DNA of 64,000 bases, from positions 131,509,989 through 131,573,988 of the forward strand of contig CP136068.1 in NCBI GenBank assembly GCA_032622095.1, written 5' to 3'. Positions 10,608 to 22,109 of the stretch are shown piece after piece; positions within the stretch are counted from its first letter, which is position 1; every line of letters begins with the position of its first letter. The position numbers and the translations under genes were made by a program. Below the pieces are notes generated by a model. That model did no database searches. It was not told the origin of the DNA and saw only the letters and a list, made by a program, of their open reading frames with translations. Origin of the DNA: Siphonodentalium dalli. Taxonomy: Eukaryota; Mollusca; Scaphopoda; Gadilida; Siphonodentaliidae.

Positions 10608-12467
10608 TACTCAATTCAATGTTGATTTCGATGTCGACTCACACATGTGACAAACAAATCATGCATATATATATATATATATATATATGTTTGTCACACG
10701 CTGTAGATATATCAGGAAATTTACTACCATATGTTGGGTTTAAATTTAAATACAAAGGCATCTCAACATAATTACTTATCATATTAGCAATATTATATCC
10801 CTGGCATGAATCCCCTCGCACCTTCGTTACGTCCCTTATAAATACAGGAGGACTGTTATATCAATCAATTCTTGTCACCAGAGACCATTGTTATCGCATG
10901 GACACATAAGATCAAATTGAAACGCATTATCACGTACCAAAAATTAAAGAGGCGCTGGGGAAGCTTATTTACGGAGACACCCGGAGATCCTCGGCTGTTT
11001 CCGGTGGGTTATTCATCCAAAATGGTTGACTGGTCCCCGGACTACAAACCCTAACTGCAAGGCAGAGTTCAGTCCCATATGCTACGCGGATAGCATGAGC
11101 GTAGATGGCGCTGTGTACAGCTTGCTACAAACCTTGCCATCGCTCTGCTCATTCTGAACTCCTCGACCTGTGACCTCTGGGGGCCAAACGGTGACGGACT
11201 CTGACGAGGTTTGCCGAATGCGCTCTGCTTTGGACGTCGTTATGAGAGGGCACGCCACAGAGCGATGGCGCCGTAGTGTTTCACATATGGAATCACTGAA
11301 CTAAATGGTTTCCCATAGGCGACAGTGTTAACGTTTCGGCCAAATTCACTGAATTGAAGCATGCAGGCCATACCAGTGATGTTTACCCAGATAGATTGAT
11401 ACCAGTTGATCACGAAAATGCAAGAAAAATCATAGGTCATGTGTTTACTTTTTAAAATAAATCCCCAAGTCTACGACAGAGCTACCTCCCAGGCAAATTT
11501 GATCTGGAAAAACCCAGAACTACAGCAGCTAGTTAAATAAATTTCCCGCTCACAAAAATCCATTCCCCCTCTGTCTGTCTGTCTGACCCGTACTGAAACT
11601 GCACATGTGATTTGGTTAGAAACAGGTTGGAACAGCTTAGAATTATGTTAGTTTCGTATGTTACTGCCCATGGTAATGTCCAAAAATCTAAGTTAGCGCA
11701 GGTTAGAGATTAGAGATTTAGTTACAACCCCCCCCCCCCATGTATGGACCATTTAATGACTTTCACATCTGGGTTTTATTCCCAGTTCAGACCACCAACC
11801 CTATGCTAAAGGCTTGTATGGCCCTTATAAGGTCCCCTGGAATCTATTCTGTTCCATTCACTTGGAGTAATTCGCAAGTTAAAGCTGCTTTTTTTCTGTG
11901 GGATTGAGTCAGTGCAGGGATTTAATAACAAGTTGTTCTTGTTGGGTGAATTAAAACCTCGTTGGTTTTTTTCATGGCACGGTAAGTGACTGCATGCATT
12001 TAAATATATCGACAATTAAGAATTTAAGACACGAGAAAATCGTGACGTTTGTCAATTTCCTTTTCAAAATTGAACCTTAAACATTTCATAATGATAGTAT
12101 TATGGGTTTTACATTGAAATTAAGGGTTAATTAATTATTCAGTTATTCATTCATGTATAATATATAGAATCTTTTGTCAGTTTTCATATCTCAAGGCTCG
12201 AGTGCAACAAACTTGCATTTGGTTTATTTAAGTTCTTGGGTAATTAGAAGTCATAATTATTATCAATTTATGTAACTTAATAATATTAGGGTCAATTCCC
12301 CTACACCTCCCCCTACCCCTTCCATTTCCATGGTGATCATGGCTCAGGAAGTGGGAGCGGAGGGTTTGGAGGATCTGTTTTATGCAAATTTATATGTTTT
12401 TTTCTGTTCTGTTATCATTTATATTGTGATAATAAATCAGGTTTATCAATTCCGTATAAGATAGTAA
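10608..12467. other. non-coding stretch with an (AT)n microsatellite
   Basis: An (AT) run of about 12 dinucleotides lies at about 10665-10689 and a poly-C run at about 11728-11738. A TCTG tetranucleotide patch lies near 11570-11585. A short open frame at 10872-11054 has no recognisable domain. Otherwise nothing is supported. Confidence 0.5.
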
Positions 12468-12860
12468 TTAAAGTTATGTGAAACACTCCCGTATGGTGAT
12501 CAAATAGAAATGGAGAATAATCTTGTTCAAAGAAGTAATTTTTACAAATAGAATATCCAAATTGACAATACACACTGTCATTCGTATATCTGAATTAGAT
12601 GCAGTGACTCTCGATGACGAAATCGTGGTCGTTAGTTTATCGGCAATAGTTCGTCCCGAATCGAGTATAGTATATATTTACAATTGAGCGTAGATCAACG
12701 ATGTTTTCTATGGAGTGGTATGGTCGATTTGCTGCAAATTTTCGGCGATGTTAGTAGAATGTTACAGTCCTCCAGTTGTCACAGCGGCTTAATACTAACT
12801 TATCAGTTTCACGCACCCGAACAAGTACGTAATATGTCTTTAACTCAGTTGAGAGAATCC
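12468..12860 (+). repeat. dispersed repeat family B, copy 1
   Basis: It shares about 390 bp with 13891-14285 in the same orientation, at roughly 75-80% by eye. Shared blocks include 'tgatgttttct.tggagtgg' and 'taacttatca.tttcac'. It begins with 'ttaaag.tatgtgaaacact'. The open frame on the plus strand is not conserved in copy 2. Confidence 0.8.
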
Positions 12861-13890
12861 TTTGCATGTAAATGGGCGCGTAATGGTGTCGAACTTTCCA
12901 ATGTAAAACTAATGTGCAGTTTTGCTAACCTGTGCACATGTGCAATTTTCCAACGTAGAACTAATGTGCTTTTTTGCTAACCTAAAAGCACATGTGCAAT
13001 TATGTTAGTTTTTAGGCTCCGCCCATCTCACTTTTGACAGTTAAATTACCACATTAGTTCTACATTAGTTCTTACATTTATAGAATTTCATGCTAGATCT
13101 AATGTAGTTAATTGTTAGCAGTTTTTGGTAAGGCATGCATTGATTCACCAGTCTAAATTATTTAGATACATGTATTATGTACAAATCAAATCAACGCACA
13201 ATCGTATAAATGAATTTCGAAGTACAATTAATTTACAGTCGTAAATGAATTTCGAAGTACAATTGCTAATCGCGCTCGTACCGTGCGCGACTCTGGGAGA
13301 AAATGTACGCTAAGTTTACTAAGACTGATAAACGCGATGTCATCCTTTAATAACGTGTCGCTTGTATCAGGTGAAGGTCATTCTTCAGTTACCTTCACCT
13401 TTAGTATTACACGGTGTATACTCGCTCCCCGACTCTAGAACACATTTAGTTCCCTGATTCCATATGAACCATGGACGAGTCTACCAAAATGGATGACAAA
13501 TTGTTTGGGTCCCAAACACCCCGATTTTGTTGTAATTTTCATGACTTGAATGCGTCTTTCTGTGACATATATTTGTCGTAGAAAGGTAGTTTAGACATGT
13601 ATCTACCTATTTGGATACCGGGGAAAATTCAGAAGCAAATATTATTATGTGTATTTTGGAGCGCAAACTGCCATGTGGCTTTAAACTATGAACAATACCG
13701 ATGTTTCCATAATTTTCCACGAGAACATGGACAATGACAGTTTTCTATAACAACCAACGAGCACTTGGATGTATATAGAGTCATTGCTTACATGTTTCGA
13801 GGCTGATTTTTTTTTACAATTTTTCAAGATGGTTGCCAAAATTGAATATTCTGACCTGGTAAATTTTAATTCGCAATTACTCGGGAAGTT
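12861..13890. other. spacer with two small tandem duplications
   Basis: About 12890-13000 holds two copies of a roughly 52-bp unit ('aactaatgtgc.gttttgcta'). About 13205-13265 holds two copies of 'aatgaatttcgaagtacaat'. No gene recognised. Confidence 0.6.
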
Positions 13891-14285
13891 TATTAAAGTG
13901 ATGTGAAACACTCCAGTAGTGTGATAAAATAGAAATGTAGAATAATCTTGCTCAAAGTCGTTATTTTTAGGAACAGTAATCCAAATTGACAACATATACA
14001 GTCATTCTTATATATCAATTAAATTCACTGACTCTCGGTGGCGAAATCATTTGTGTCCGTTTATCGCCGATAGTTGTGTCCCGAATCGAGACGTAAATAT
14101 TTACAATTGATCGTAGTTCAGATGATGTTTTCTGTGGAGTGGTATGGTCGATCTTTTTCAACTTTTCGGCGACGCTAGTATATATAGAATGCTACACCCC
14201 CAGGTTGGCATAGCGCCTGAGCACTAACTTATCAATTTCACCCACGGAACAAGTCCATAATATGTCTTTAAGTCGTGCGATATGT
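13891..14285 (+). repeat. dispersed repeat family B, copy 2
   Basis: It is the partner of 12468-12860, starting at 'attaaagtgatgtgaaacac' and ending after 'aatatgtctttaa'. Several indels separate the copies, so insertion is not recent. No ORF is shared, so it is probably a non-autonomous element. Confidence 0.8.
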
Positions 14286-15693
14286 CATTATATAGACAAT
14301 TGAGTACTCCTTATTTATAGGTATGAATATATTTCATATATTCAAAATGGCAGCCTGAATTGGAAAATATGATGCGTTTTCACTAATATCTTCTAGACCA
14401 GTTTCTGCTTTTTGGAACTGGTTGATTATGACTTTATTTTGTATTTTGTTTATATTAACTGATCGTTGTGGCAATGAAATAAGCAATACGTGTGGTCCTG
14501 TCCCCTTCCGATGCCTCAACAAATTGTTTTTTACAGAACAGGTATAATATTTCACTAAAAATCACAATTAGGTTTCTAGTCATATTTCAATGAGCAGAAG
14601 TTGGAATGTAAGTGCAGCATACCATAACCCATGCATATTCCAACTCATAGGAACAAAAGTTGTTACTAAATTGGCTCAAAATGGCCGCCAAAATATGGAA
14701 AATGGTAGATATTGCCTCAGTGTGCCCTGCAATGCCTTACAAGTTGTGAGTTGTGGTAGTATAGTATATATATACTGTATGGTTTGTGGCTCCCCCATTT
14801 GACTAAGACTAGCTCGGGGCTCGGGCATACGCGTCGATGTAATGAGGAGTCACTATTTTTGCGTCATCGATATTGTTATGATGGAATGTAAATCAGTTAT
14901 TAGTACCCTTGGCACCCGTTTAGAAATGTTTGCGAAACCCAGAGTTAACCGGTTCAAGGCCGGTGGTCGGCGCGTCATCGCTATGGTATGATGGAATGTG
15001 CTCTAGTGTAGGAGGAAGGTAAATTATTAGTTTCATTGGCACCCCAGGGTGGTTGCTATGTATTGAGTTGGTATATACACAATGCCCCCCGTGTTGGAAA
15101 TGGTTCTAGTAGATTAACTTTACTATACCCGCACAGTAAGATTCCATAATTTTGAGGCGAAGTTGACAAGAAGCGTACGAATGTACTTTTATGGACAAAT
15201 GTACATAAAATAAAACAAATTATTAGAATTTATGGGCCAAAAAGGGAGACTCACATAAGAGAATGCACTGGCACAGGATCTGTAATGCTGCACCAGCGCA
15301 TCTCCAGTCATGAAAGGGTTAAGAGTGAATTTTTTTCGAAAAAGGGCTATAATTCCGTTTAAAAAAATTGGATCAATTCCTTTCGAACTCGTTCTGTATT
15401 TTGGGATGATAAACTCATACAAAATTTGTTTCTGATCGAACACCATGAAACAAGTGTCTACGGACGGACGGACGGACAGACGGAGAGACGGACGGATGAC
15501 GAATGGTCAATCCGGACCTCGACACTGTGTACCATACTATGGTATGTACACATAAAAATGTCTCAGTTGACCGAACTTGAAGATGGGTTAAATTTATTAG
15601 AAATCTAGATCTACCAACAGATCGACTAATTGGGGAGTGAATATCACGGTGGGGAATCACCTGGTTTCGAGTTGATGAGTAGCACTCATTCAA
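14286..15693. other. non-coding stretch with a piggyBac-like end and a GACG microsatellite
   Basis: At 15249-15320 the plus strand runs 'gaatgcactggcac' to 'agtcatgaaagggttaa'. Read in reverse this starts TTAACCCTTTCATGACTGG, the TTAA-CCC form of a piggyBac-type terminus. It shares 'gtgcca.tgcattctc' with the element at 38421. No matching second end is found. A (GACG)n run lies at about 15463-15503. Confidence 0.5.
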
Positions 15694-15825
15694 AATAGCT
15701 GAGGCGACAGAAAACACAACGAGAAACGAAGAAAAAGGTAATAAACTAGGATATGACAGATTACATAGTATTTTGGCAGCTACGAGCATATGCTACACTA
15801 TTTTTCAAACAAGCCCATACCCCAT
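15694..15825 (+). repeat. dispersed repeat family C, copy 1
   Basis: About 130 bp matches 16484-16612: both contain 'gaggcgac.gaaaaca.aacg' and 'ttttggcagctacgag.atat' followed by 'atttttcaaacaagc'. Direct orientation, about 790 bp apart. Confidence 0.8.
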
Positions 15826-16483
15826 GTGTGCCCAATCTCACATTTGTTTGCTCAAACATTCTGACAAAAAGTCGTTAGTCGGAGGATTTTCCGCGATGTG
15901 TTTATTGGTGTATTCCACGAACATTTTCTATTTTCATGCCTTTTCTCTGCTTGGACCAAAAATATTGTTACTAATATTATGTTTATTGAAAGAAAGCACA
16001 TTTAGTCGGTAATACATTGAACCCTGCTTTAAAAAAAAAAACAATTCTTGTGAATCGTACCTTTTTCGTTAGTGATGAGTGTACACGCACCACAATTAAG
16101 TGATGAATTACAACGAACTTGTTCAGAATAGACTGGAATAACTAGAGGATACCAAAACCATGACCAAAACGAGTCAACCAATTTACAGCGAAATTTACAA
16201 AGGAGTTCAGCAAATTATGTCTGAATCGTCCATATAGGCAAGGTGCATGCCCAATTTACTGGAATTTCGCTATAAGTGAGTCGACTTGAAGATTATATAT
16301 TGCTGTATATGGCCCAAGCAAACCGCAAAACTACGGTACTGATCAGTTTGGGGTAATAGATTAAACTGTGTACCCTAATGTGAAGCATGTGGTTAAATTA
16401 CAGAATATTATGCTACTGGTGCTATTATTGGCCGTTGACACCATTTGGTAATGTGTGTAATGACCGTATAATAACACGAAATA

Positions 16484-16612
16484 ATGGCGGAGGCGACCGA
16501 AAACATAACGAGAAATGATGGAAAATGTAATCAAATAGGATATGACATATTCCATATTATTTTGGCAGCTACGAGAATATGCTTCAATATTTTTCAAACA
16601 AGCTGTTACCTC
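16484..16612 (+). repeat. dispersed repeat family C, copy 2
   Basis: It is the second copy of the 130-bp repeat at 15694 and leads directly into the TTCCGAAG array that starts near 16640. The array may therefore be part of this repeat. Confidence 0.8.
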
Positions 16613-16624
16613 GTGCGTGTGTCA

Positions 16625-16830
16625 AAACGGGGAACATGTCTCTATTCCGAAGGTTCGCTATTCCGAAGGTTCGCTATTCCGAAGGTTCACTACTCCGAAG
16701 GTTCGCTATTCCGAAGGTACTCTATTCCGAAGGTTCGCTATTCCAAAAGATTTTATTTTTAAAGGTTAATTCTATATTCAAGTATTGAAAGGGTTCTTTA
16801 TCACGAAGACTCTTTTTAATGAAGGAAATA
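16625..16830 (+). repeat. TTCCGAAGGTTCGCTA array with conserved 3' flank
   Basis: About eight units of 14-16 bp (cta-ttccgaaggttcg) follow 'gaacatgtctctattccgaa'. They are followed by 'ttttatttttaaaggttaat' and 'tattgaaagggttctttatc'. The same left and right flanks border the arrays at 42640 and 43115, so array plus flanks move as one family. Open frames repeating SEGSLFRRFAIPKVRY come from the repeat unit. Confidence 0.85.
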
Positions 16831-16996
16831 TTTTTTTCCTCGAACATTTTGGGGACCCACCCCCATTTCTCATGTTTTTATCAAAATTTCAGAGTTTTTT
16901 TTAGCCGTTCTTCAATAACTGTGTTAACTGCCTTACTAATTGGTAAACACAGATCAGAAAAACGAAAAATAAACTGTATTTCCATGTGTTTCCTGG

Positions 16997-17482
16997 TGTA
17001 ATACTCCCCAGGTTCTTTTAACACTAAGTCGGAACTCTCAGAACATGGACAACATTTATTATACACGAAGATAAAATAGACGTAGATAATAGGATAGGAT
17101 AATTTATTTACAATATACAACATCAGGCAGCCACAGTGAACACATAATTATATAGCTACCACGACGACGCGTGCGTCGTGGATAGCTTTACCTATATGTC
17201 TCAGATAGAATTCAGAAGTCTCCGAGTCTAAGCTCTGACCAGAATATATATCACAAGGGTCAACGTCCGTTGGAGTCAATACACTACTTCACACACTCTC
17301 GTGTTTACGAGAATAGCCCCCATGTTTGCGAGATTAGCGACTCGAGATCAATAACAGCGAGATTATCAACCTTGAGTTTGCTTTCCCATGTGAAGAGCAA
17401 ACCTTCCCACCCCAGACACTGACCCCCATGATACTATAGTTTAACCTTACTCACGCCATGTCGAACAGCTGGAAGTGTTACA
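16997..17482 (-). mobile_element. LTR, 486 bp (candidate 3' LTR of a 25-kb nested element)
   Basis: It begins TGTAATACTCCCCAGG and ends GGAAGTGTTACA, and is about 96% identical by eye to 41917-42378 apart from a 25-bp indel. Read on the minus strand it starts TGTAACACTTCC, has AATAAA motifs toward its end and carries a perfect hairpin (ccacgacg..cgtcgtgg). On its right, 17483-17680 is internal sequence shared with 9340-9485, which makes this the downstream LTR. The 4 bp outside its left edge, CTGG, equal the 4 bp outside the right edge of 41917-42378. Confidence 0.75.
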
Positions 17483-17680
17483 TAACTCTCATCACCTTTT
17501 TCAAGATTTTTGTCCCAAAAACAAAAAACTTGATGATTCCGTGAGAGATTTAAACTATACCAATTGGCATATGGATAGTTCCGAAAACACACACAAGTTC
17601 CTAACACTAATGTCAAAATCCGAGAGTTCTTCGTTGATAACAGGAATTGTTCCGGAACAGAGGAATGTCATAATCCGAGA
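17483..17680 (-). mobile_element. internal 3' end of the LTR element
   Basis: It is shared (inverted) with 9340-9485, including 'cttgaaaaaggtgatgagag' just before the LTR, which may serve as the polypurine tract. It contains no coding sequence. The family may be non-autonomous. Confidence 0.55.
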
Positions 17681-17714
17681 ATAAGCTTTTGGTTCTGCAG
17701 AGTCAGTTCTGATC

Positions 17715-17992
17715 CTACGTTCCGAATGATTGATGGATCCTTATCCAACGTTAGAGAAAGACGGTGAAATCCCGGTCATTCCCGTGCATCCTGGCTAGAT
17801 TCCGAATGAATGATTGGTCCATATCCAACGTTGGATAATGACGGTGCAATCCCGGTCATTCCCGGGCATCCTTGCTAGATTCCGAATGAATGATTGATCC
17901 ATATCCAACGTTGGAGAATAACGGTGTAATCCCGGTTATCCCCGGGTATCCTGGCTAGATTCCGAATGAATGATTGATCGATTGATCCAGAT
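17715..17992. repeat. 80-bp tandem repeat, about 3.4 units
   Basis: Units start 'gattccgaatgaatgattg' at 17798, 17878 and 17958, with a partial diverged copy before. Each holds 'atatccaacgtt.gagaa' and a palindromic 'cccgggcatcc' block. No coding frame is maintained. Confidence 0.9.
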
Positions 17993-18239
17993 ATGACTTC
18001 TGTCGGAAGTTATACTTGCCTTGTTTCGATATGAAAGTTGTATAAATTTCAACTCGATCTTGAATGCGGGCATAAACAAAGGATCAACATAGTACTGTCT
18101 ATTGTATAGGACTTCATACGTTGTGTTAAGATACTAAAATCAATTAACTATGGTTCATGTCACCAGCGTGTACCATCGCTTATACGTGTAGAACACGATT
18201 TCAACCTTGAAATGACAATTTAACCGATTCACATTTTAA

Positions 18240-18535
18240 TTTGGCTCAAAGGCCCTACAAATACCAGCATGGTACAAATGCTCTTGTACAAATGCTCTAT
18301 AAACTGAGATTTTAGAAATTCCTTGGCACGGCGTGTTAAATCACGCCTGTCGCGTAAAAATCGCTATCCATTAACCTAGAATGCCAAACTAAACATCTCC
18401 ATATATACCAGCATGTACCTTAATACTCTATAACATAAACTTTTTACAACATCATTAGCGCCGACGTGTCAAATCTCGTCGTTTGTGTCAAAGCACGATT
18501 CCATAAACCTGGAATGCCAAATTAAATATCACGGG
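18240..18535. repeat. diverged direct duplication, about 150-bp units
   Basis: Two units share 'ataccagcatg', 'ctctataa', 'cg.cgtgt.aaatc.cg.c' and 'taacctagaatgccaaa.taaa'. They are strongly diverged, with no gene. Confidence 0.6.
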
Positions 18536-19032
18536 CCCTGTATTTGGGCATACCCGTTGAGTAATCTATAGCTTGTCAGCTAGTAATTCGAACAATTATC
18601 ATGTAACACCCACACCAATTACGGACATTTTACATAAATGTCATATATTTTATCTATAGTTATTCCTTGTGAAACAACGGAATAAAATGTACAACCCCTG
18701 AGACAATTTGCTTGGCTTATTGGTTCACATTGCTAATTATATATGGCTCGCTATCAAAATAAGATATCATTCCCCTTTCATTCTGACATGTCCCTTTAAA
18801 CTTGATTTATTTATTTATTGCATAAGTCACATAACAGTGAAACAAGCAAAACGTATATACACTATATATGTACACAACTTTGAATATCACATTAATCATT
18901 GTTCATTTCATATACACAGCAGTAATTAAATTAGATTACACAATAATAGGCAATAAACTTAACAAGTATGATAATTACATGTGTTCACCCATAACAATAA
19001 ATGATTTCGATTATATAGTATAAGACACCTTC
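18536..19032. other. AT-rich stretch, probably the 3' untranslated tail of the non-LTR element
   Basis: It lies downstream of the minus-strand reverse transcriptase stop at 19033. No tail repeat or target duplication could be defined, so the 3' end of the element is not placed. Confidence 0.4.
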
Positions 19033-20474
19033 TTATAGGCACACCTTAGGAATATGCATAGTCTTTTTGATGAGGCTTATATTTTGAAGAGATAGGAGAC
19101 CATGGAATTTCTCTCTCGTAGGGTTCTTCCAAAAGTACCCAGGGATATATTGTTTTCTGATTTCATCCAAATGACTGCATATAATAACTAAATGATATTC
19201 GTCTCCTAAATATTCTCCACATATGGTGCATATCCTATTGTCATTATCATTCTGAGATTTCTTCCATATTGCGCACTCTATAGGCAGTTTATGATTTGCA
19301 GTTCTGAGCTTCAAGAGGTATATCGATAGATTAGACGGCAAAATCTTCAAGTAATTTGGGTAACCGTAGTCAGTTTTAATAAAACTATAAAATTGGGCCC
19401 TCGATGAAGCAGATGTGTTTATGTCAACGAGTAGTGCGTCCCAATGACGTTGTTTGTGAACAGTTTTTGCATTTCTCAGTTCAGTAGCGGTCAGGCCCGT
19501 CTGGGTGATCCACTTTGATTGCAATTTCAAATCATAAAGAGCATTTTTGACAAAACATAACCATTTGGAGTTATTTTTGTCTGCTGTCTGTGAGTTCATC
19601 TCATGAGTCTGATAAATTAAGGTATAAATATTCTTAGCTAGCTCAGAGCCGTTACTTGATACGAGCTTTGACCAATATGTCAGAGCTCGGCATGTTATTT
19701 CTATAGAGACGGGGTGTCGTGCGAATTCTGCATAAACTATGTAATTGGGGATACTCATTTTGGTGGACGCAACCGTCTTACAAACTTTTAGATGTAGTGT
19801 CTCTACACTTTGAATACGTTCATAACACCATATCTCACTCCCATACAGTAAAATAGGTAAAATCATCTTATCGAATAAATCAAGCATAATATCAATGGGT
19901 AAGTTTAGTTTTCGGACCTTATTAAGCTGTCCGTACATGACTCTCGTTGCAGAATTAACCGTTTTCTTTATGTTCTGGCAGAAGCGACCATTATAAAATA
20001 ATTTAACCCCTAAATAAGTGAATTCTTTAACTATTTCTAGAACACAGCCTCTATACATGAATGTGGGAAGATTTTTTGACAACTTCTTCGTGAAAATAAT
20101 TAATTTGGTCTTTTTTGTATTGACTTGAAGTTTCCAAGCTTCTGCATAATCGGCAAAGGCGAGGAGAGCCCTATGCATATTATCTTCGTCGTCAGAAAAT
20201 AGAACTGTATCGTCGGAATATAAAATACATAACAAGTTAATAACGCAGCCAACATTTTGCATATATGATTCATCTAGATATTTCAGAGGGTCTATTGCAG
20301 AATCATACAAAACAAATTGTAAATCATTTACATAGAGAGAAAATAAGAAAGGTGACATTATTTCACCTTGAAATAGGCCCATATTGCTTACAAAAAAGTC
20401 AGACATAGAGTTGTTGTCTCTGACACAAATTTTAATTTTGCCATACATATCCTTTATAATATTTAGGACTTTAC
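19033..20474 (-). pseudogene. non-LTR retrotransposon ORF2, C-terminal RT part (piece 4 of ORF2)
   Basis: This minus-strand open frame holds RT motif B (GLFQGEIMSPFLFSLYVNDL) and motif C (ILYSDD, the catalytic Asp pair, about residues 77-80 from the first Met). It continues through thumb-like (WKLQVNTKKTK, YLGV) and connection regions to a terminal CTICGEYLGDEYHL...C cluster typical of the C-terminal tail of many LINE ORF2 proteins. The frame is open to the LTR boundary at 20474. Upstream RT motif A lies on the other side of the LTR element, at 26970-27093. The frame resumes exactly across the TTTAC duplication, so the LTR element cut a continuous ORF. The piece encodes no complete enzyme. 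The ORF1 esterase suggests a CR1/L2-like relative; the clade is not certain. Confidence 0.92.
20470..20474. repeat. target-site duplication TTTAC, left copy
   Basis: TTTAC directly precedes the 5' LTR and recurs at 26970-26974 directly after the 3' LTR. Five bases is the usual duplication length for Ty3/gypsy integrases. Confidence 0.92.
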
Positions 20475-21333
20475 TGTCAGGCTTATGAGTGCACCTTTAA
20501 TATGAGTGCAACTTGTTATGTGATTTTATGTTAGTCAAAAGTATTTGATAACGTTTTGTTTTAATGTGAATTGTATGTCGATGTATTGTTGTGTTAAGTC
20601 AGGGTTGATAAAATTATATCTTTAGTTAGTCATTTTTACTATAAAAGTAGCTGTTATTACATTTTAAATAGTTTAATAAAAAAAAAAGTGTTATCAAGGA
20701 GTCTAAAAACCATGTGCTACTAGAATGGCAGACAATTGTTTTGCTCATAAAAAATATTTGCAAAATTCAATCAGAAATCATCTATAAACAATTATAATGA
20801 CCACAATGTTGAAATTATCTTGGAGTGAGAAAATGAGGAACAATTCTGACCACAATGTTGAAATTATCTTGGAGTGAGAAAATGAGGAACAATTCTGACC
20901 ACAATCTGTGACAATGTTGAAATTATCTTGGAGTTGGAAAATGAACAATTCTGACCACAAATGTTGAAATTATCTTGGAGTGGGAAAATTTAGAACAATT
21001 CTGACCAAAAATGTTGAATTATCTTGGAGTGGGAAAATGAGGAACAATTCTGACCACAATGTTGAAATTATCTTGGAGTTGAAGAAAATGAGGAACGATT
21101 CGGACCAAAAAAATGTTGACATTCTAATCTAGGAAAACAAAGAACTACAATTGGACAGATGGATTCTAAGAACCAAAGACTTTATTTTGTTGAATATGTA
21201 TTGTTTATTACATGTTATTTGTGAGTCGTCTCATTAAATTCATGTAAAAATTTACAAATAATAATACTGTAAATTCTCCCACAAAAGGTTTCATATACAA
21301 ATACTCGGGGATCACCTACGGGGTAGTGTGACA
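20475..21333 (+). mobile_element. 5' LTR of Gmr1-like Ty3/gypsy element (859 bp)
   Basis: It starts TGTCAGGCTTATGAG and ends GGGTAGTGTGACA. It is nearly identical to 26147-26969, with about a dozen single-base differences by eye. It carries a TATA box near 20640 and a 47-50 bp minisatellite (core 'ttgaaattatcttggag') with six copies at about 20800-21110, against five in the 3' LTR. The low divergence implies a fairly recent insertion. Confidence 0.95.
20640..20647 (+). promoter_or_regulatory. TATA box in the 5' LTR
   Basis: TATAAAAG within 'actataaaagtagctg' matches the animal TATA consensus and is conserved in the 3' LTR at 26312-26319. It would place the transcript start around 20670-20680. 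Confidence 0.55.
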
Positions 21334-21335
21334 TC

Positions 21336-21354
21336 TGGGGGCTCGTTCCGGGAT
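21336..21354 (+). promoter_or_regulatory. primer binding site, tRNA-Pro type
   Basis: Two bases after the LTR, TGGGGGCTCGTTCCGGGAT matches the 18-base complement of the 3' end of animal tRNA-Pro (TGGGGGCTCGTCCGGGAT) with one extra T. This site primes minus-strand DNA synthesis. Identification rests on the well-known tRNA-Pro primer sequence. Confidence 0.8.
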
Positions 21355-21491
21355 TTAATTCCCAAGCTTATAGTAGTTCAAATTTTGATATAGTATTACA
21401 GGGAGGGTGTAGGTTTAGTCGAACGACATTCGGGCAACCTCTGATATCTGTAAGACTGAAATATGGCTGCTACCTTGGAATCATTGAAGAA

Positions 21492-22109
21492 ATGGGAACG
21501 GAAATGGGACTTAATGGGAAAGAACTGGCTGATTTCATCACTGAACAGCAGAAACTGTCGAGGGAAGAAAGAGAGAAGGATCGTCAATTTGAAAAGGATC
21601 GATTGGCCCTTGAAAGTGAAAAGGAAGAAAAATTGGCATTAATAAGAAGAGAAGACGCCAAGGCGCAAATGGAGGTGATGAAGGAAGAGGCAGAGATGAA
21701 AGAGAAGCAAGCTGCATTTGAGATAGAAAATTTGAAGCGTGAAATGGAACTGAAAAAGCGTCAACTACAATATGACAAAGATCGATTGGAGGTTGACAGG
21801 CGCGAAAGAAGGGATGAGAGGCCAGAGACCCACAGAAGCCACATAAACATGGCAACACCAAAAATTCCCATGTTTGAAGAGAGTAAGGAAGATATTGATG
21901 CATATATACAAAGGTTTGAGAGATTCGGAAAGTCGCAAGGATGGAGAGAAGACGACTATGCACCAAACCTAAGTTTATGTTTAAAGGGAGAATCACTTGA
22001 AGTATATTCCAGACTACCTGTCGACGATGCTTTAAACTACAAGAAGCTACGGACAGCTTTATTTGAGAGATATCAAATAACAGAAGAAGGTTATAAAAAG
22101 AAGTTCTGA
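21492..22109 (+). pseudogene. gag: gag, N-terminal part, ended by an in-frame TGA
   Basis: The first about 115 residues are a highly charged coiled coil (EREKDRQFEKDRLALESEKE and similar). They are followed from about residue 120 by a capsid-like region (IPMFEESKEDIDAYIQRFERF ... GESLEVYSRLP). That region resembles the Gmr1-type capsid from which the vertebrate SCAN domain is thought to derive. Translation would stop at TGA 22107-22109, but the same frame stays open beyond it through the rest of gag. A single nonsense change, probably at a tryptophan or nearby codon, is the simplest reading. The ATG at 21492 lies about 140 bp after the primer site. An earlier ATG at 21463 is out of frame. Confidence 0.85.

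Noticed and set aside
10639-10700. (AT)n tract with flanking 'gtttgtcaca' and 'tgtgacaaac' as a functional hairpin gene
   Set aside because: The 'tgtgacaaac...gtttgtcaca' arms with an AT loop do form a small hairpin, but there is no wider structure to support a non-coding RNA call.
10872-11054. 60-residue open frame as a small gene
   Set aside because: No domain, no splice or start context, and no conservation that can be judged here.
12684-12980. 98-residue open frame as a host exon
   Set aside because: It lies mostly in dispersed repeat family B, and the frame is not kept in the second copy at 13891-14285.
16484-16788. Open frames repeating SEGSLFRRFAIPKVRY
   Set aside because: They are translations of the TTCCGAAGGTTCGCTA array in several frames and appear wherever the array occurs.
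20778-20960. 60-residue minus-strand open frame, identical at 26461-26643
   Set aside because: It lies in the LTR minisatellite and is repeated because both LTRs contain it.
22107-22109. In-frame TGA read as a recoded amino acid
   Set aside because: Another TGA interrupts the LINE ORF2, and TGA and TAA both end ORFs here. The simplest explanation is nonsense mutation in dead or dying copies, not an altered genetic code.
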